Shown: positions 57,043 through 64,000 of the stretch, one piece after another | How the letters are laid out: every line of letters begins with the position of its first letter | How positions within the stretch are numbered: the stretch's first letter is position 1 | NCBI RefSeq assembly: GCF_033095785.1 | Contig: NZ_CP137134.1 | Coordinates: 2,108,001-2,172,000, forward strand | Reading direction: 5' to 3' | Source: Nitrosospira sp. Is2 | GTDB lineage: Bacteria > Pseudomonadota > Gammaproteobacteria > Burkholderiales > Nitrosomonadaceae | DNA: 64,000 bases | Position numbers and translations under genes: made by a program | Notes under the pieces: model-generated | The model's input: only the letters and a program-made list of their open reading frames with translations | What the model was told of the DNA's origin: nothing | The model's database searches: none

Positions 57043-59907
57043 TCATTGGCACGACTCACACCCGGGATCATCGATAGCGCAAAGCTTCACATCGGTGGTC
57101 GGCACCATCGCGCTCATGCCAGTCATGTTCCCCTCTGCCGACACTGCATTCAAGGAACCGGCGTCGATAGTCGATTTTTCCGCTGACGTTGCTGCCAAGG
57201 AGCGCAGGTAATAGGTGGTTTTCAGGCCGCGCAGCCAAGCCAGTTTATAAGTCTCATCGATTTTCTTCCCGGAAACGCCCGCCATATAAATATTCAGCGA
57301 CTGCGCCTGATCGATCCATTTCTGCCGCCGTGCCGCTGCTTCAATCAGCCATTGCGGTTCGATCTCGAAGGCGGTGGCATATAGAGTGCGGATATCGGCG
57401 GGTACCCGGTCTATCTTGCTTAACGAGCCATCAAAATACTTGAGATCAGAAAGCATCACCTCGTCCCAGAGCCCCAGCTTTTTCAGATCGTATACCAGAT
57501 ATTTGTGTACGGTGGTGAAATCACCGGACAAATTGGCTTTGACGTACAGATTGGTGAAGGAAGGTTCGATGCTCGCGGAAACACCCACGATGTTCGAGAT
57601 GGTTGCGGTTGGCGCAATCGCCAGGCAATTGGAATTACGCATGCCGTACTGCCTGATGCGCTCGCGCAGCGCGCCCCATTCCAGAGTGGATGTGCGGTCT
57701 ACCTCGACAAATCCGCCCCGTTCTTCAAGCAGCAGATCGAGACTATCCTGAGGCAGAATGCCGCGATCCCATAAACTGCCCCGGTAAGAGGCGTAACGGC
57801 CGCGCTCTTCGGCCAGTTCGGTCGAAGCCCAATAGGCGTGGTAGGCGACCGCTTCCATTGCGTGATCGGCAAATTCCACCGCCTCGTTAGAAGCGTAGGG
57901 GATGCGCATCATGTGCAGGCAGTCCTGAAAACCCATGATCCCCAGTCCTACCGGACGATGCTTGAGATTCGAATTGCGCGCCTTCGGCACGGCGTAGAAG
58001 TTGATATCGATCACGTTGTCCAGCATACGCATGGCGGTGCGTACTGTCCGCTTGAGCTTGCCTGCGTCCAGTTCACCTCCATCATTGATGTGGGCGGCCA
58101 GATTGACGGAACCCAAATTGCACACGGCTATTTCATGCTCGTTTGTATTCAGTGTGATCTCGGTGCAGAGATTGGAGCTGTGCACCACGCCAACATGGTT
58201 TTGAGGGGAGCGAACATTGCAGGCGTCCTTGAACGTGATCCAGGGATGGCCGGTCTCGAAGAGCATGCTGAGCATCTTGCGCCATAACTGTTGCGCGGGA
58301 ATCTTTTTGTGCAGGCTTAGCTCGCCTCGCGCCACTTTCTCCTCATAGGCAAGATAAGATTTTTCAAACTCTTTGCCGTATTTATCATGGAGATCGGGTA
58401 CATCGGATGGAGAAAACAGCGTCCATTCACCTCCTTCCATCACGCGTTTCATGAACAAATCGGGAACCCAGGTGGCCGTATCCATATCATGAGTACGGCG
58501 GCGGTCATCGCCGGTGTTCTTGCGCAGCTCCAGGAATTCCTCGATGTCCAGATGCCATGATTCCAGATAGGCGCAGACCGCGCCCTTGCGCTTTCCCCCC
58601 TGGTTCACCGCGACCGCGGTGTCGGATACCACTTTCAGAAACGGTACGATGCCTTGCGATTTACCGTTGGTGCCCTTAATGCGCGCGCCCATTGCGCGGA
58701 CTGGCGTCCAGTCGTTCCCCAGCCCCCCGGCGTACTTTGCCAGCAGCGCGTTTTCCTTGATGGATTCGTAAATACCATCCAGATTATCAGGCACTGTCGT
58801 GAGATAGCACGAAGATAACTGCGAGCGTCGGGTGCCGGAATTGAACAAGGTCGGCGTGGAGCTCATGAAATCGAAGCTCGACAGCACGTGGTAGAACTCG
58901 ATGGCGCGCCCTTCCCGGTCGATTTCGTTCAACGCCAGCCCCATCGCCACACGCATGAAGAACGTCTGCGGCAGTTCAATGCGGTGTTCGCGCACGTGCA
59001 GGAAATACCGGTCATACAGGTTTTGCAGGCCCAGATAGCCGAATTTGAGGTCGCGGCTTGAATCCAGCACCTTCGCCAGACGTGGCAGATCGAATTGGGC
59101 CAGACGCTCATCCAGCAACTCGGCCTCGATCCCGCGCTTGATGAATTCGGGGAAATATGTCTCATAGCGCTCCGCCATTTCCTGCTGCAGAGCCTCTTCG
59201 CCGAGCACCTCAAAACGGAGACTGTGCAGCAGCAACCTCGCCGTGACGTAGCTGTACGCAGGCTCTTTTTCGATTAACGCGCGCGCCGACAGGACAAGCG
59301 ATCTGCGAACCTCATCCATCGGGACACCGTCGTACAAATCCTTCAAAGTGGCCTTGAGTATCAAGGGAGCGTTCACCACGTCCCCCAGGTCTTCGCAGCA
59401 GGACTCGATCAGCGTCAGCAGCCGGTTTGTGTCCAGCTGAGTTTTATGGCCGTTTTCCAGTACATTCAGAACGTTGGCTGCTTCCGCGGCCGCCATTTCT
59501 TTCTGTTGCGCCCGCTTGCGCGCGCGATCCTCGCGGTAAAGCACATAAGCGCGGGCGACATCGTGTTCTCCCGAACGCATCAATGCCAGCTCGACCTGAT
59601 CCTGGATATCCTCGATATGGAAGGTTCCACCCGAGGGTTGGCGGCGAATCAATGCGTTCACCACATCATCGGTCAGTCGCGCCACTACCTCGCGCACTCT
59701 GGCGGAAGCCGCACCTTGGCCGCCATTAACGGCTATGAATGCTTTAGTCATGGCAATGGAAATCTTGCTGGGCTCGAACGCGGCCACGGAGCCATTGCGG
59801 CGGATAATCTTGTATTGGGAATAGCGCGAATCCTGGCCGGAGAGGGCTGAAGAAAACTCATATCCGGTGACCGTCGGGCGGGCTGTATGATCTGTAGCAA
59901 GCTGCAT
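57043..59907 (-). CDS. nrdA: Class I ribonucleotide reductase alpha subunit NrdA
   Basis: A 954-residue subunit with an N-terminal ATP-cone (IIRRNGSVAAFEPSKISIAMTKAFIA), the catalytic barrel with RSQLSSCYL and VCNLGSVNL (redox Cys pair), SSNLCTEITLN (thiyl Cys with its Asn/Glu neighbours), and the C-terminal shuttle pair in DPGCESCQ. It binds substrate and allosteric nucleotides. ATG 59907 is selected because AGGAGG lies 8 nt upstream; the open frame to 60009 would run across the regulatory boxes. It is the first gene of nrdA-nrdB-histone-like. Confidence 0.96.
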   Translation of the reverse strand: MQLATDHTARPTVTGYEFSSALSGQDSRYSQYKIIRRNGSVAAFEPSKISIAMTKAFIAVNGGQGAASARVREVVARLTDDVVNALIRRQPSGGTFHIEDIQDQVELALMRSGEHDVARAYVLYREDRARKRAQQKEMAAAEAANVLNVLENGHKTQLDTNRLLTLIESCCEDLGDVVNAPLILKATLKDLYDGVPMDEVRRSLVLSARALIEKEPAYSYVTARLLLHSLRFEVLGEEALQQEMAERYETYFPEFIKRGIEAELLDERLAQFDLPRLAKVLDSSRDLKFGYLGLQNLYDRYFLHVREHRIELPQTFFMRVAMGLALNEIDREGRAIEFYHVLSSFDFMSSTPTLFNSGTRRSQLSSCYLTTVPDNLDGIYESIKENALLAKYAGGLGNDWTPVRAMGARIKGTNGKSQGIVPFLKVVSDTAVAVNQGGKRKGAVCAYLESWHLDIEEFLELRKNTGDDRRRTHDMDTATWVPDLFMKRVMEGGEWTLFSPSDVPDLHDKYGKEFEKSYLAYEEKVARGELSLHKKIPAQQLWRKMLSMLFETGHPWITFKDACNVRSPQNHVGVVHSSNLCTEITLNTNEHEIAVCNLGSVNLAAHINDGGELDAGKLKRTVRTAMRMLDNVIDINFYAVPKARNSNLKHRPVGLGIMGFQDCLHMMRIPYASNEAVEFADHAMEAVAYHAYWASTELAEERGRYASYRGSLWDRGILPQDSLDLLLEERGGFVEVDRTSTLEWGALRERIRQYGMRNSNCLAIAPTATISNIVGVSASIEPSFTNLYVKANLSGDFTTVHKYLVYDLKKLGLWDEVMLSDLKYFDGSLSKIDRVPADIRTLYATAFEIEPQWLIEAAARRQKWIDQAQSLNIYMAGVSGKKIDETYKLAWLRGLKTTYYLRSLAATSAEKSTIDAGSLNAVSAEGNMTGMSAMVPTTDVKLCAIDDPGCESCQ

Positions 59908-59980
59908 CTTGGAACCTCCTAATCTATATGGGAAAGGGCGATTTCCCGGCGGTTGAAGCTGAACGATGTTTATCGTCCAA

Positions 59981-59996
59981 CCACTATATCTAGTAT
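59981..59996. promoter_or_regulatory. NrdR box 1 upstream of nrdA
   Basis: CCACTATATCTAGTAT matches the NrdR consensus ACACTATATATAGTGT at the core CTA...TAG and most inner bases. It sits 74 nt upstream of the nrdA start. Paired boxes at helical spacing are the hallmark of NrdR repression by dATP. Confidence 0.75.
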
Positions 59997-60012
59997 TAAA
60001 ATTGCTCAACGT

Positions 60013-60028
60013 TTACTAATAGTAGTAC
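60013..60028. promoter_or_regulatory. NrdR box 2 upstream of nrdA
   Basis: TTACTAATAGTAGTAC has the same CTA(N4)TAG core in register, exactly 32 bp (three helical turns) from box 1. The match is weaker in the flanks. Together the two explain regulation of nrdAB. Confidence 0.65.
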
Positions 60029-60189
60029 TGTGAGCAGATTAGTGCAACCATTTTGTTACCAGCGGCAAGAGGTTTTTTGCGGGAGTGAGACCGACTATAA
60101 GCTGGCGTGATTTGCTACTTCTGCGCGGTAATTCAGCGTGTAATTAATTACCGCCCATGGAGGAATGGGGCCATACGCGACTCTTCCTC

Positions 60190-61320
60190 TTAGCGCTTGA
60201 CCTTGCCCGGCACGCTGCGGTCGGAGAGTTCACCAGTATCATCGGGTTTCGACTGCGGCGGTTCTCGTGCCATCTCTAGGGCATCGCGAATTTGTTGCGG
60301 ATTATGGGCGCGTAACCCTTCAACCAGTATCCTCGATGCATCCAGCCGGTGTTCGGCATAATCACGCAGCTTTTCCGCCATCGCTGCGGAAGGCAGCGCC
60401 GGATTGACCGGAAGCTGGGAAAGCTGCTCAAAGCTTTCTTCGTAACGATCGCTTACAGCGGCGTCGATCCGTCCCGCCAGTTCCTCGAAGGAAACTTTCC
60501 CCGCTTTGCCCTCATCCAGTATCTTCTGCCAGGCCTGACTGATCATGCGGTCGTCGCGCAGGAATTCCCGAATTTCCTTGCGCGTCAGCAGCTCTTCACT
60601 CCATCGGTAAGCAGGGGCGGGGATCTGGCTAGTGAGGGCAACGATCGCTATCGCGAGGGCGGCCCCTGCAGCCAAACGGTTGCGATGGGATACATAACCG
60701 GTTGCCTCAGCAGCAGGCGCAAACAGTACGCCGCCCAGCGTACCAGTCAGAAAACCACCGATATGTGCGGCATTATCGATGCCGGTGATCAAAAAGCCGA
60801 GAACGAGGCTCGCGGTTGCAAAACCGGACGCTCCCCAGAAGAACCAGCGAAAATCGTGAGGATGGATGTTGCGGCGCTCGAGCCAGAGAAATACCAGCAG
60901 GGCGCCATATATTCCGAAAATCGCCCCGGACGCGCCGCCCGATATGGCTAATCCCTTATTCGCCACCAGCGATAGAAGATTGCCCGCCAGACCGCTGGCG
61001 AAGTAGATGGCAGTGAAGCGGACAGGCCCATACATCCGCTCGACCAGCTGGCCTCCATCCCAGAGAGCCCAAAGATTCAGCCCCAGGTGGATAACGCCAA
61101 AGTGAAGAAACATGGCCGTACCCAGACGCCACCACTCTCCATCCTGAGTGGCCGGGCCAAAGTTGGCGCCCCACGCCAATTGCACGCTGTTCGATGAATG
61201 CCATAAGCCGGCGCCGCCGACCAGCATGGCCAGGAAGACAACCAGATTGATGACTACCAGCAGCCTGGTTACGGGTACGCCCCGTGCCCGCCGGTAAAGA
61301 AGATCATGGAGAGAAAGCAT
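60190..61320 (-). CDS. Rhomboid-family intramembrane serine protease
   Basis: The 376-residue protein has six to seven membrane helices. It has WWRLGTAMFLHFGVIHLGLNLWALWDGG in the L1/helix-2 region, the nucleophile GGASGAIFGIYGA (GxSG) and the catalytic His in NAAHIGGFLTGTLGG. A soluble C-terminal domain of about 150 residues follows (REFLRDDRMISQAWQKILDEGK), which is larger than in minimal rhomboids and of unknown role. The start is uncertain: ATG 61320 (MLSLHDLLYRR) is preferred; TTG 61371 and ATG 61353 are alternatives. The substrate is unknown. Confidence 0.8.
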   Translation of the reverse strand: MLSLHDLLYRRARGVPVTRLLVVINLVVFLAMLVGGAGLWHSSNSVQLAWGANFGPATQDGEWWRLGTAMFLHFGVIHLGLNLWALWDGGQLVERMYGPVRFTAIYFASGLAGNLLSLVANKGLAISGGASGAIFGIYGALLVFLWLERRNIHPHDFRWFFWGASGFATASLVLGFLITGIDNAAHIGGFLTGTLGGVLFAPAAEATGYVSHRNRLAAGAALAIAIVALTSQIPAPAYRWSEELLTRKEIREFLRDDRMISQAWQKILDEGKAGKVSFEELAGRIDAAVSDRYEESFEQLSQLPVNPALPSAAMAEKLRDYAEHRLDASRILVEGLRAHNPQQIRDALEMAREPPQSKPDDTGELSDRSVPGKVKR

Positions 61321-61463
61321 GGCGTAGTGGGTGGACCGTTGTCCGGCGAGCATTATGATGCATAACGACAAAAGCTGCAGACGCTAAATGGAACGAGAAC
61401 ACCTCTCTATTCCAGTTTCAGGCATCAGTTGACGATGCCTCAAGCCTGGCGCAATATCAGTAT

Positions 61464-62756
61464 ATGGTCGTAGTAAATGTTCAGATGGCGCTATGCGGAT
61501 TTGGTTGCGGAAACCCGATTGGGGCAGGATTCCTGGCACAGATTGGCGTCGCACTGCTGCTAGTGCTGATGTTTGCGCCCGTTGCGGCCGACCCTCAAGC
61601 GCGCATTCAGCTGCCTCGCACCGGGCTGACCGCGGATGACCTTGCCGTTATCGTCAACGATAGCGACCCGTTATCCAGGCAAATCGCGGATTATTATCAG
61701 AAGGTGCGTCATATCCCACCGGGAAACATTATTCATTTGCGGTTCCCCCCGGGCCGCGACACGCTTTCCAGCGACGAGTTTCAGCAATTAAAGGTGGAGA
61801 TTGACCGGGCGACGCCTGCTCACGTCCAGGCCTATGCCGTAGCGTGGACCGTTCCGTACCGGGTCGCATGCATGTCTCTGACCTCGGCACTGGCGTTTGG
61901 TTTTGATGAACGCTACTGCTCATCCAGTTGTGGCCCGACTCAACCCAGCCGCTATTTCAACTCCCCCAGCCATTATCCTGCCAGCGATTATGAATTGCGG
62001 CCGGCAATGATGCTGGCAGGTATTGATTTTCAACAGGTCAAGACACTCATCGACCGCGGCGTTGCCGCCGACCACAGCTTCCCTGCTGGACGTGCCTATC
62101 TGGTCATTACCGCTGACAAGGCACGTAGCGTTCGGGCGGTAAACTTCGACCTTGCCGCGAAAGAACTGGACGGCGTTTTTCCCATCGAAATAGTCGAAAA
62201 CGAAGCAATTGCAGACCGCCGCGATATTCTCTTTTACTTTACCGGCCGGGTACATGTGCCGCAACTTGATACATTGGCGTTCCTGCCCGGAGCCCTGGCG
62301 GATCACTTGACATCTACTGGCGGTCAGTTGACGGGCTTCGGCCAGATGAGCAGCCTGCGTTGGCTGGAGGCGGGTGCGACCGCCAGTTACGGCACCGTGG
62401 TAGAGCCGTGCAACCATATGCAGAAGTTTCCGTTTCCGGGCATTGCCATGTTTCACTACGCGCTTGGCGCAAGCGCAATTGAAGCTTACTGGAAAAGCGT
62501 TGCCTGGCCGGGCGAAGGTGTTTTCGTGGGAGAACCGCTATCTCAGCCGTTTGCGCCTTATTTGCGGGAAATTCGCCCTGGGCAGTTCGAGCTCCATATT
62601 TTTTCGCCACGCGAAACGCGTTTGCGTATCGAACGATCCCGTTCCGCTGCCGGGCCATTCCAACCATTTGCGCAGCAACCGCGAATACGCCGCGGCGCCA
62701 ATCGCGTGCGTTTCAAGTTTTCTGAAACGGAAGGCTACCTGCAATTGCGCTGGTAA
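61464..62756 (+). CDS. TIGR03790-type exported protein
   Basis: A 430-residue protein with an N-terminal hydrophobic segment (FLAQIGVALLLVLMFAPVAA) acting as signal or anchor. It then has LTADDLAVIVNDSDPLSRQIADYYQKVRHIPPGNIIHLRFP and AWTVPYRVACMSLTSALAFGFDERYC, then YLVITADKARSVRAVNFD, and GATASYGTVVEPCNHMQKFP near the end. These features match the TIGR03790 family, which is widespread in environmental proteobacteria but has no known function. The start could be ATG 61464 or 61485. It is divergent from the rhomboid gene. Confidence 0.7.
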   Translation: MVVVNVQMALCGFGCGNPIGAGFLAQIGVALLLVLMFAPVAADPQARIQLPRTGLTADDLAVIVNDSDPLSRQIADYYQKVRHIPPGNIIHLRFPPGRDTLSSDEFQQLKVEIDRATPAHVQAYAVAWTVPYRVACMSLTSALAFGFDERYCSSSCGPTQPSRYFNSPSHYPASDYELRPAMMLAGIDFQQVKTLIDRGVAADHSFPAGRAYLVITADKARSVRAVNFDLAAKELDGVFPIEIVENEAIADRRDILFYFTGRVHVPQLDTLAFLPGALADHLTSTGGQLTGFGQMSSLRWLEAGATASYGTVVEPCNHMQKFPFPGIAMFHYALGASAIEAYWKSVAWPGEGVFVGEPLSQPFAPYLREIRPGQFELHIFSPRETRLRIERSRSAAGPFQPFAQQPRIRRGANRVRFKFSETEGYLQLRW

Positions 62757-62817
62757 ACGGTGACTTTCCGTGATGTGTAAACGTCGCACACTCAAGCGAC
62801 TGCTCTGATCGTTCGAG

Positions 62818-62836
62818 CGAAACCACTCTGGTTTCG
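62818..62836 (+). terminator. Possible terminator hairpin after the TIGR03790-type gene
   Basis: CGAAACCA-CTC-TGGTTTCG is a perfect 8-bp stem with a 3-nt loop, followed by a T-rich but interrupted tract. It is located 61 nt after the stop codon. Confidence 0.5.
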
Positions 62837-62919
62837 TTCTCTGTCGGCTTTATCACCCTTTGTTTCTGGAAGATTGCCTCACCTGCGATCAAACTCCGCG
62901 TAACGGATACCGATGTCGT

Positions 62920-62925
62920 TATAAT
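62920..62925 (+). promoter_or_regulatory. Candidate -10 element of argS
   Basis: A perfect TATAAT lies 40 nt before the argS ATG, at suitable distance for a short leader. No good -35 hexamer is seen 16-18 nt upstream, so the promoter may be weak or activator-dependent. Confidence 0.35.
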
Positions 62926-62965
62926 AACGGCTGCATAAATCTAAGTGCCCACGCAAGACGCAGCC

Positions 62966-64000
62966 ATGAATTCATCACTCCAGCCAAACTTCAAGTACCA
63001 CTTTGCCGAACTCCTGCGCCCTATATTAAGCGGCATGGCGCCGTCCAGCCCTGACATTGAAATTGAATTCTCCCGTCCCAAGCAGGCAAGTCACGGCGAC
63101 TATTCCTGTAATCTCGCCATGCAGCTTGCGAAGCCGCTACGCCGCAGTCCGCGCGACGTGGCCGCATCCCTTGTCGAAGCGCTTTCGGCTTCGCCTTATC
63201 TGGAAAAAATCGAGATCGCGGGAGCGGGTTTTATCAACTTGTTTCTCACCACGTCCGTGAAACAGCAGTTTCCTCGGCACGTCCTGCGTGCCGGTGAGAC
63301 TTTTGGTCATGGCAATATCGGTGCCGGGAAAAAAATCCAGGTGGAGTACGTGTCGGCCAACCCCACCGGGCCGCTGCACGTCGGGCATGGACGAGGAGCG
63401 GCATTTGGGGCCAGCCTTGCCAATGTACTCGCCGCCGCCAGTTACTCCGTCGCCCGCGAGTACTACGTTAACGATGCGGGCCGGCAGATGGATATTCTGG
63501 CGCTCTCTACATGGCTGCGTTATCTGGAACTAAACAGTCTCGCCATCCACTTTCCCGGAAACGCGTACCAGGGCGAATACGTGCGCGATATGGCGCGGTT
63601 GATTCATAAGGCGCACGCGGGTCGATATATACATGCGCCCGCTTTGCTGTATGAAGGCATCTCCTCGGAAGAGGATTCCGAGGAGATGCTCGATGCCTTG
63701 ATCGCCAACGCCAAAAAATTGCTGGGACAGGACTATGCTTATATACACAATTTCGTGCTGACCGAGCAATTGGGTGATTGCAGCAACGACCTGCTTGAAT
63801 TCGGCGTAGTTTTCGACACATGGTTTTCAGAGCAATCGTTGTTCGATAGCGGTGCGGTTGCAAACGTGGTTCAAGTGCTCGAACAAGGAAATTACCTGTA
63901 CGAACAGGATGGCGCGAAGTGGTTCCGTTCTGCCGATTTTGGCGATGAAAAGGACCGGGTGGTTCAGCGCGAAAACGGACAGTTCACCTACTTTGCTTCC
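62966..64000 (+). CDS. argS: Arginyl-tRNA synthetase, N-terminal part (runs off window)
   Basis: The frame from ATG 62966 is open to the window edge, giving 345 residues of an expected 560-590. The N-terminal Add-1 domain has EIEFSRPKQASHGDYSCNLAMQLAK. The class I catalytic signature VEYVSANPTGPLHVGHGRGAAFG (HIGH as HVGH) and YYVNDAGRQMDIL follow. The enzyme charges tRNA-Arg. No frameshift or stop is seen in the visible part; the KMSK-like loop and anticodon domain lie beyond the edge. Confidence 0.96.
   Translation, partial: MNSSLQPNFKYHFAELLRPILSGMAPSSPDIEIEFSRPKQASHGDYSCNLAMQLAKPLRRSPRDVAASLVEALSASPYLEKIEIAGAGFINLFLTTSVKQQFPRHVLRAGETFGHGNIGAGKKIQVEYVSANPTGPLHVGHGRGAAFGASLANVLAAASYSVAREYYVNDAGRQMDILALSTWLRYLELNSLAIHFPGNAYQGEYVRDMARLIHKAHAGRYIHAPALLYEGISSEEDSEEMLDALIANAKKLLGQDYAYIHNFVLTEQLGDCSNDLLEFGVVFDTWFSEQSLFDSGAVANVVQVLEQGNYLYEQDGAKWFRSADFGDEKDRVVQRENGQFTYFAS

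Noticed and set aside
59908..60009. 34-residue N-terminal extension of NrdA
   Set aside because: It would cover the first NrdR box and the AGGAGG ribosome-binding site, which fit ATG 59907.
1..64000. CRISPR arrays, insertion sequences, prophage, tRNA genes
   Set aside because: No regularly spaced repeats, transposase or integrase motifs, terminal inverted repeats with target duplications, or tRNA cloverleaf with T-loop GTTCGA in context were found by eye.

Overview
The window looks like a chromosomal segment of an ammonia-oxidising betaproteobacterium, most likely Nitrosospira or a close relative in the Nitrosomonadaceae. This is inferred from recognised proteins, not from a database search. 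The clues are a moderately GC-rich Gram-negative gene set, a complete mraZ-to-ftsZ division and cell-wall cluster with a meso-diaminopimelate-type MurE, a yqgE-ruvX-pyrR-pyrB-pyrC' block, DciA instead of DnaC, Lol lipoprotein export genes, and a cytochrome P460-family lipoprotein of a kind common in ammonia oxidisers.

Layout. (1) 1-7.5 kb is the edge of an exopolysaccharide or exosortase-type locus: a polysaccharide-deacetylase-like C-terminus, a GNAT/FemAB-like acyltransferase, a TylF-type methyltransferase and an FkbH-like HAD protein on +, facing a large VanZ-like membrane protein and a secreted beta-helix protein on -. (2) 7.6-10.8 kb is a probable zinc-acquisition unit: a Fur/Zur regulator with a palindrome at its promoter, a small Cys/His-containing exported protein and a ZnuD-like TonB-dependent receptor. 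(3) 10.9-18.4 kb holds lolC/E-lolD, a DUF2062 protein, comEC and relA. (4) 18.7-37.0 kb is the dcw cluster, mraZ-rsmH-ftsL-ftsI-murE-murF-mraY-murD-ftsW-murG-murC-murB-ddlB-ftsQ-ftsA-ftsZ, tightly packed with many 1-17 nt overlaps. Its promoter carries three GTGGG boxes at 10-bp period, the classic MraZ operator. (5) 37.1-41.4 kb has dciA, an M23 peptidase and secA. (6) 41.6-48.3 kb, all on -, has the P460-like cytochrome, prlC, and the yqgE-ruvX-pyrR-pyrB-pyrC' pyrimidine block. (7) 48.7-55.8 kb is a looser accessory stretch: small membrane and hypothetical proteins, an orphan prepilin, UspA, a TerC/YjbE protein, a patatin, fumC, a small acidic protein, and a strongly structured intergenic region ending in a bidirectional terminator. 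(8) 55.4-60.0 kb is nrdA-nrdB with a Lys/Ala-rich histone-like gene coupled to nrdB; two NrdR boxes 32 bp apart lie upstream of nrdA. (9) 60.2-64.0 kb has a rhomboid protease, a TIGR03790-type protein and the 5' part of argS, which runs off the window.

The most informative oddities are these. The P460-family protein has Met where P460 has its heme-cross-linking Lys. The dihydroorotase homologue has lost the HxH metal motif. The FkbH protein has an N-terminal Cys cluster. A putative Zur operator has an unusual half-site. A possible structured RNA lies downstream of the histone-like gene. No tRNA or complete rRNA gene, CRISPR array, insertion sequence or phage gene was seen.
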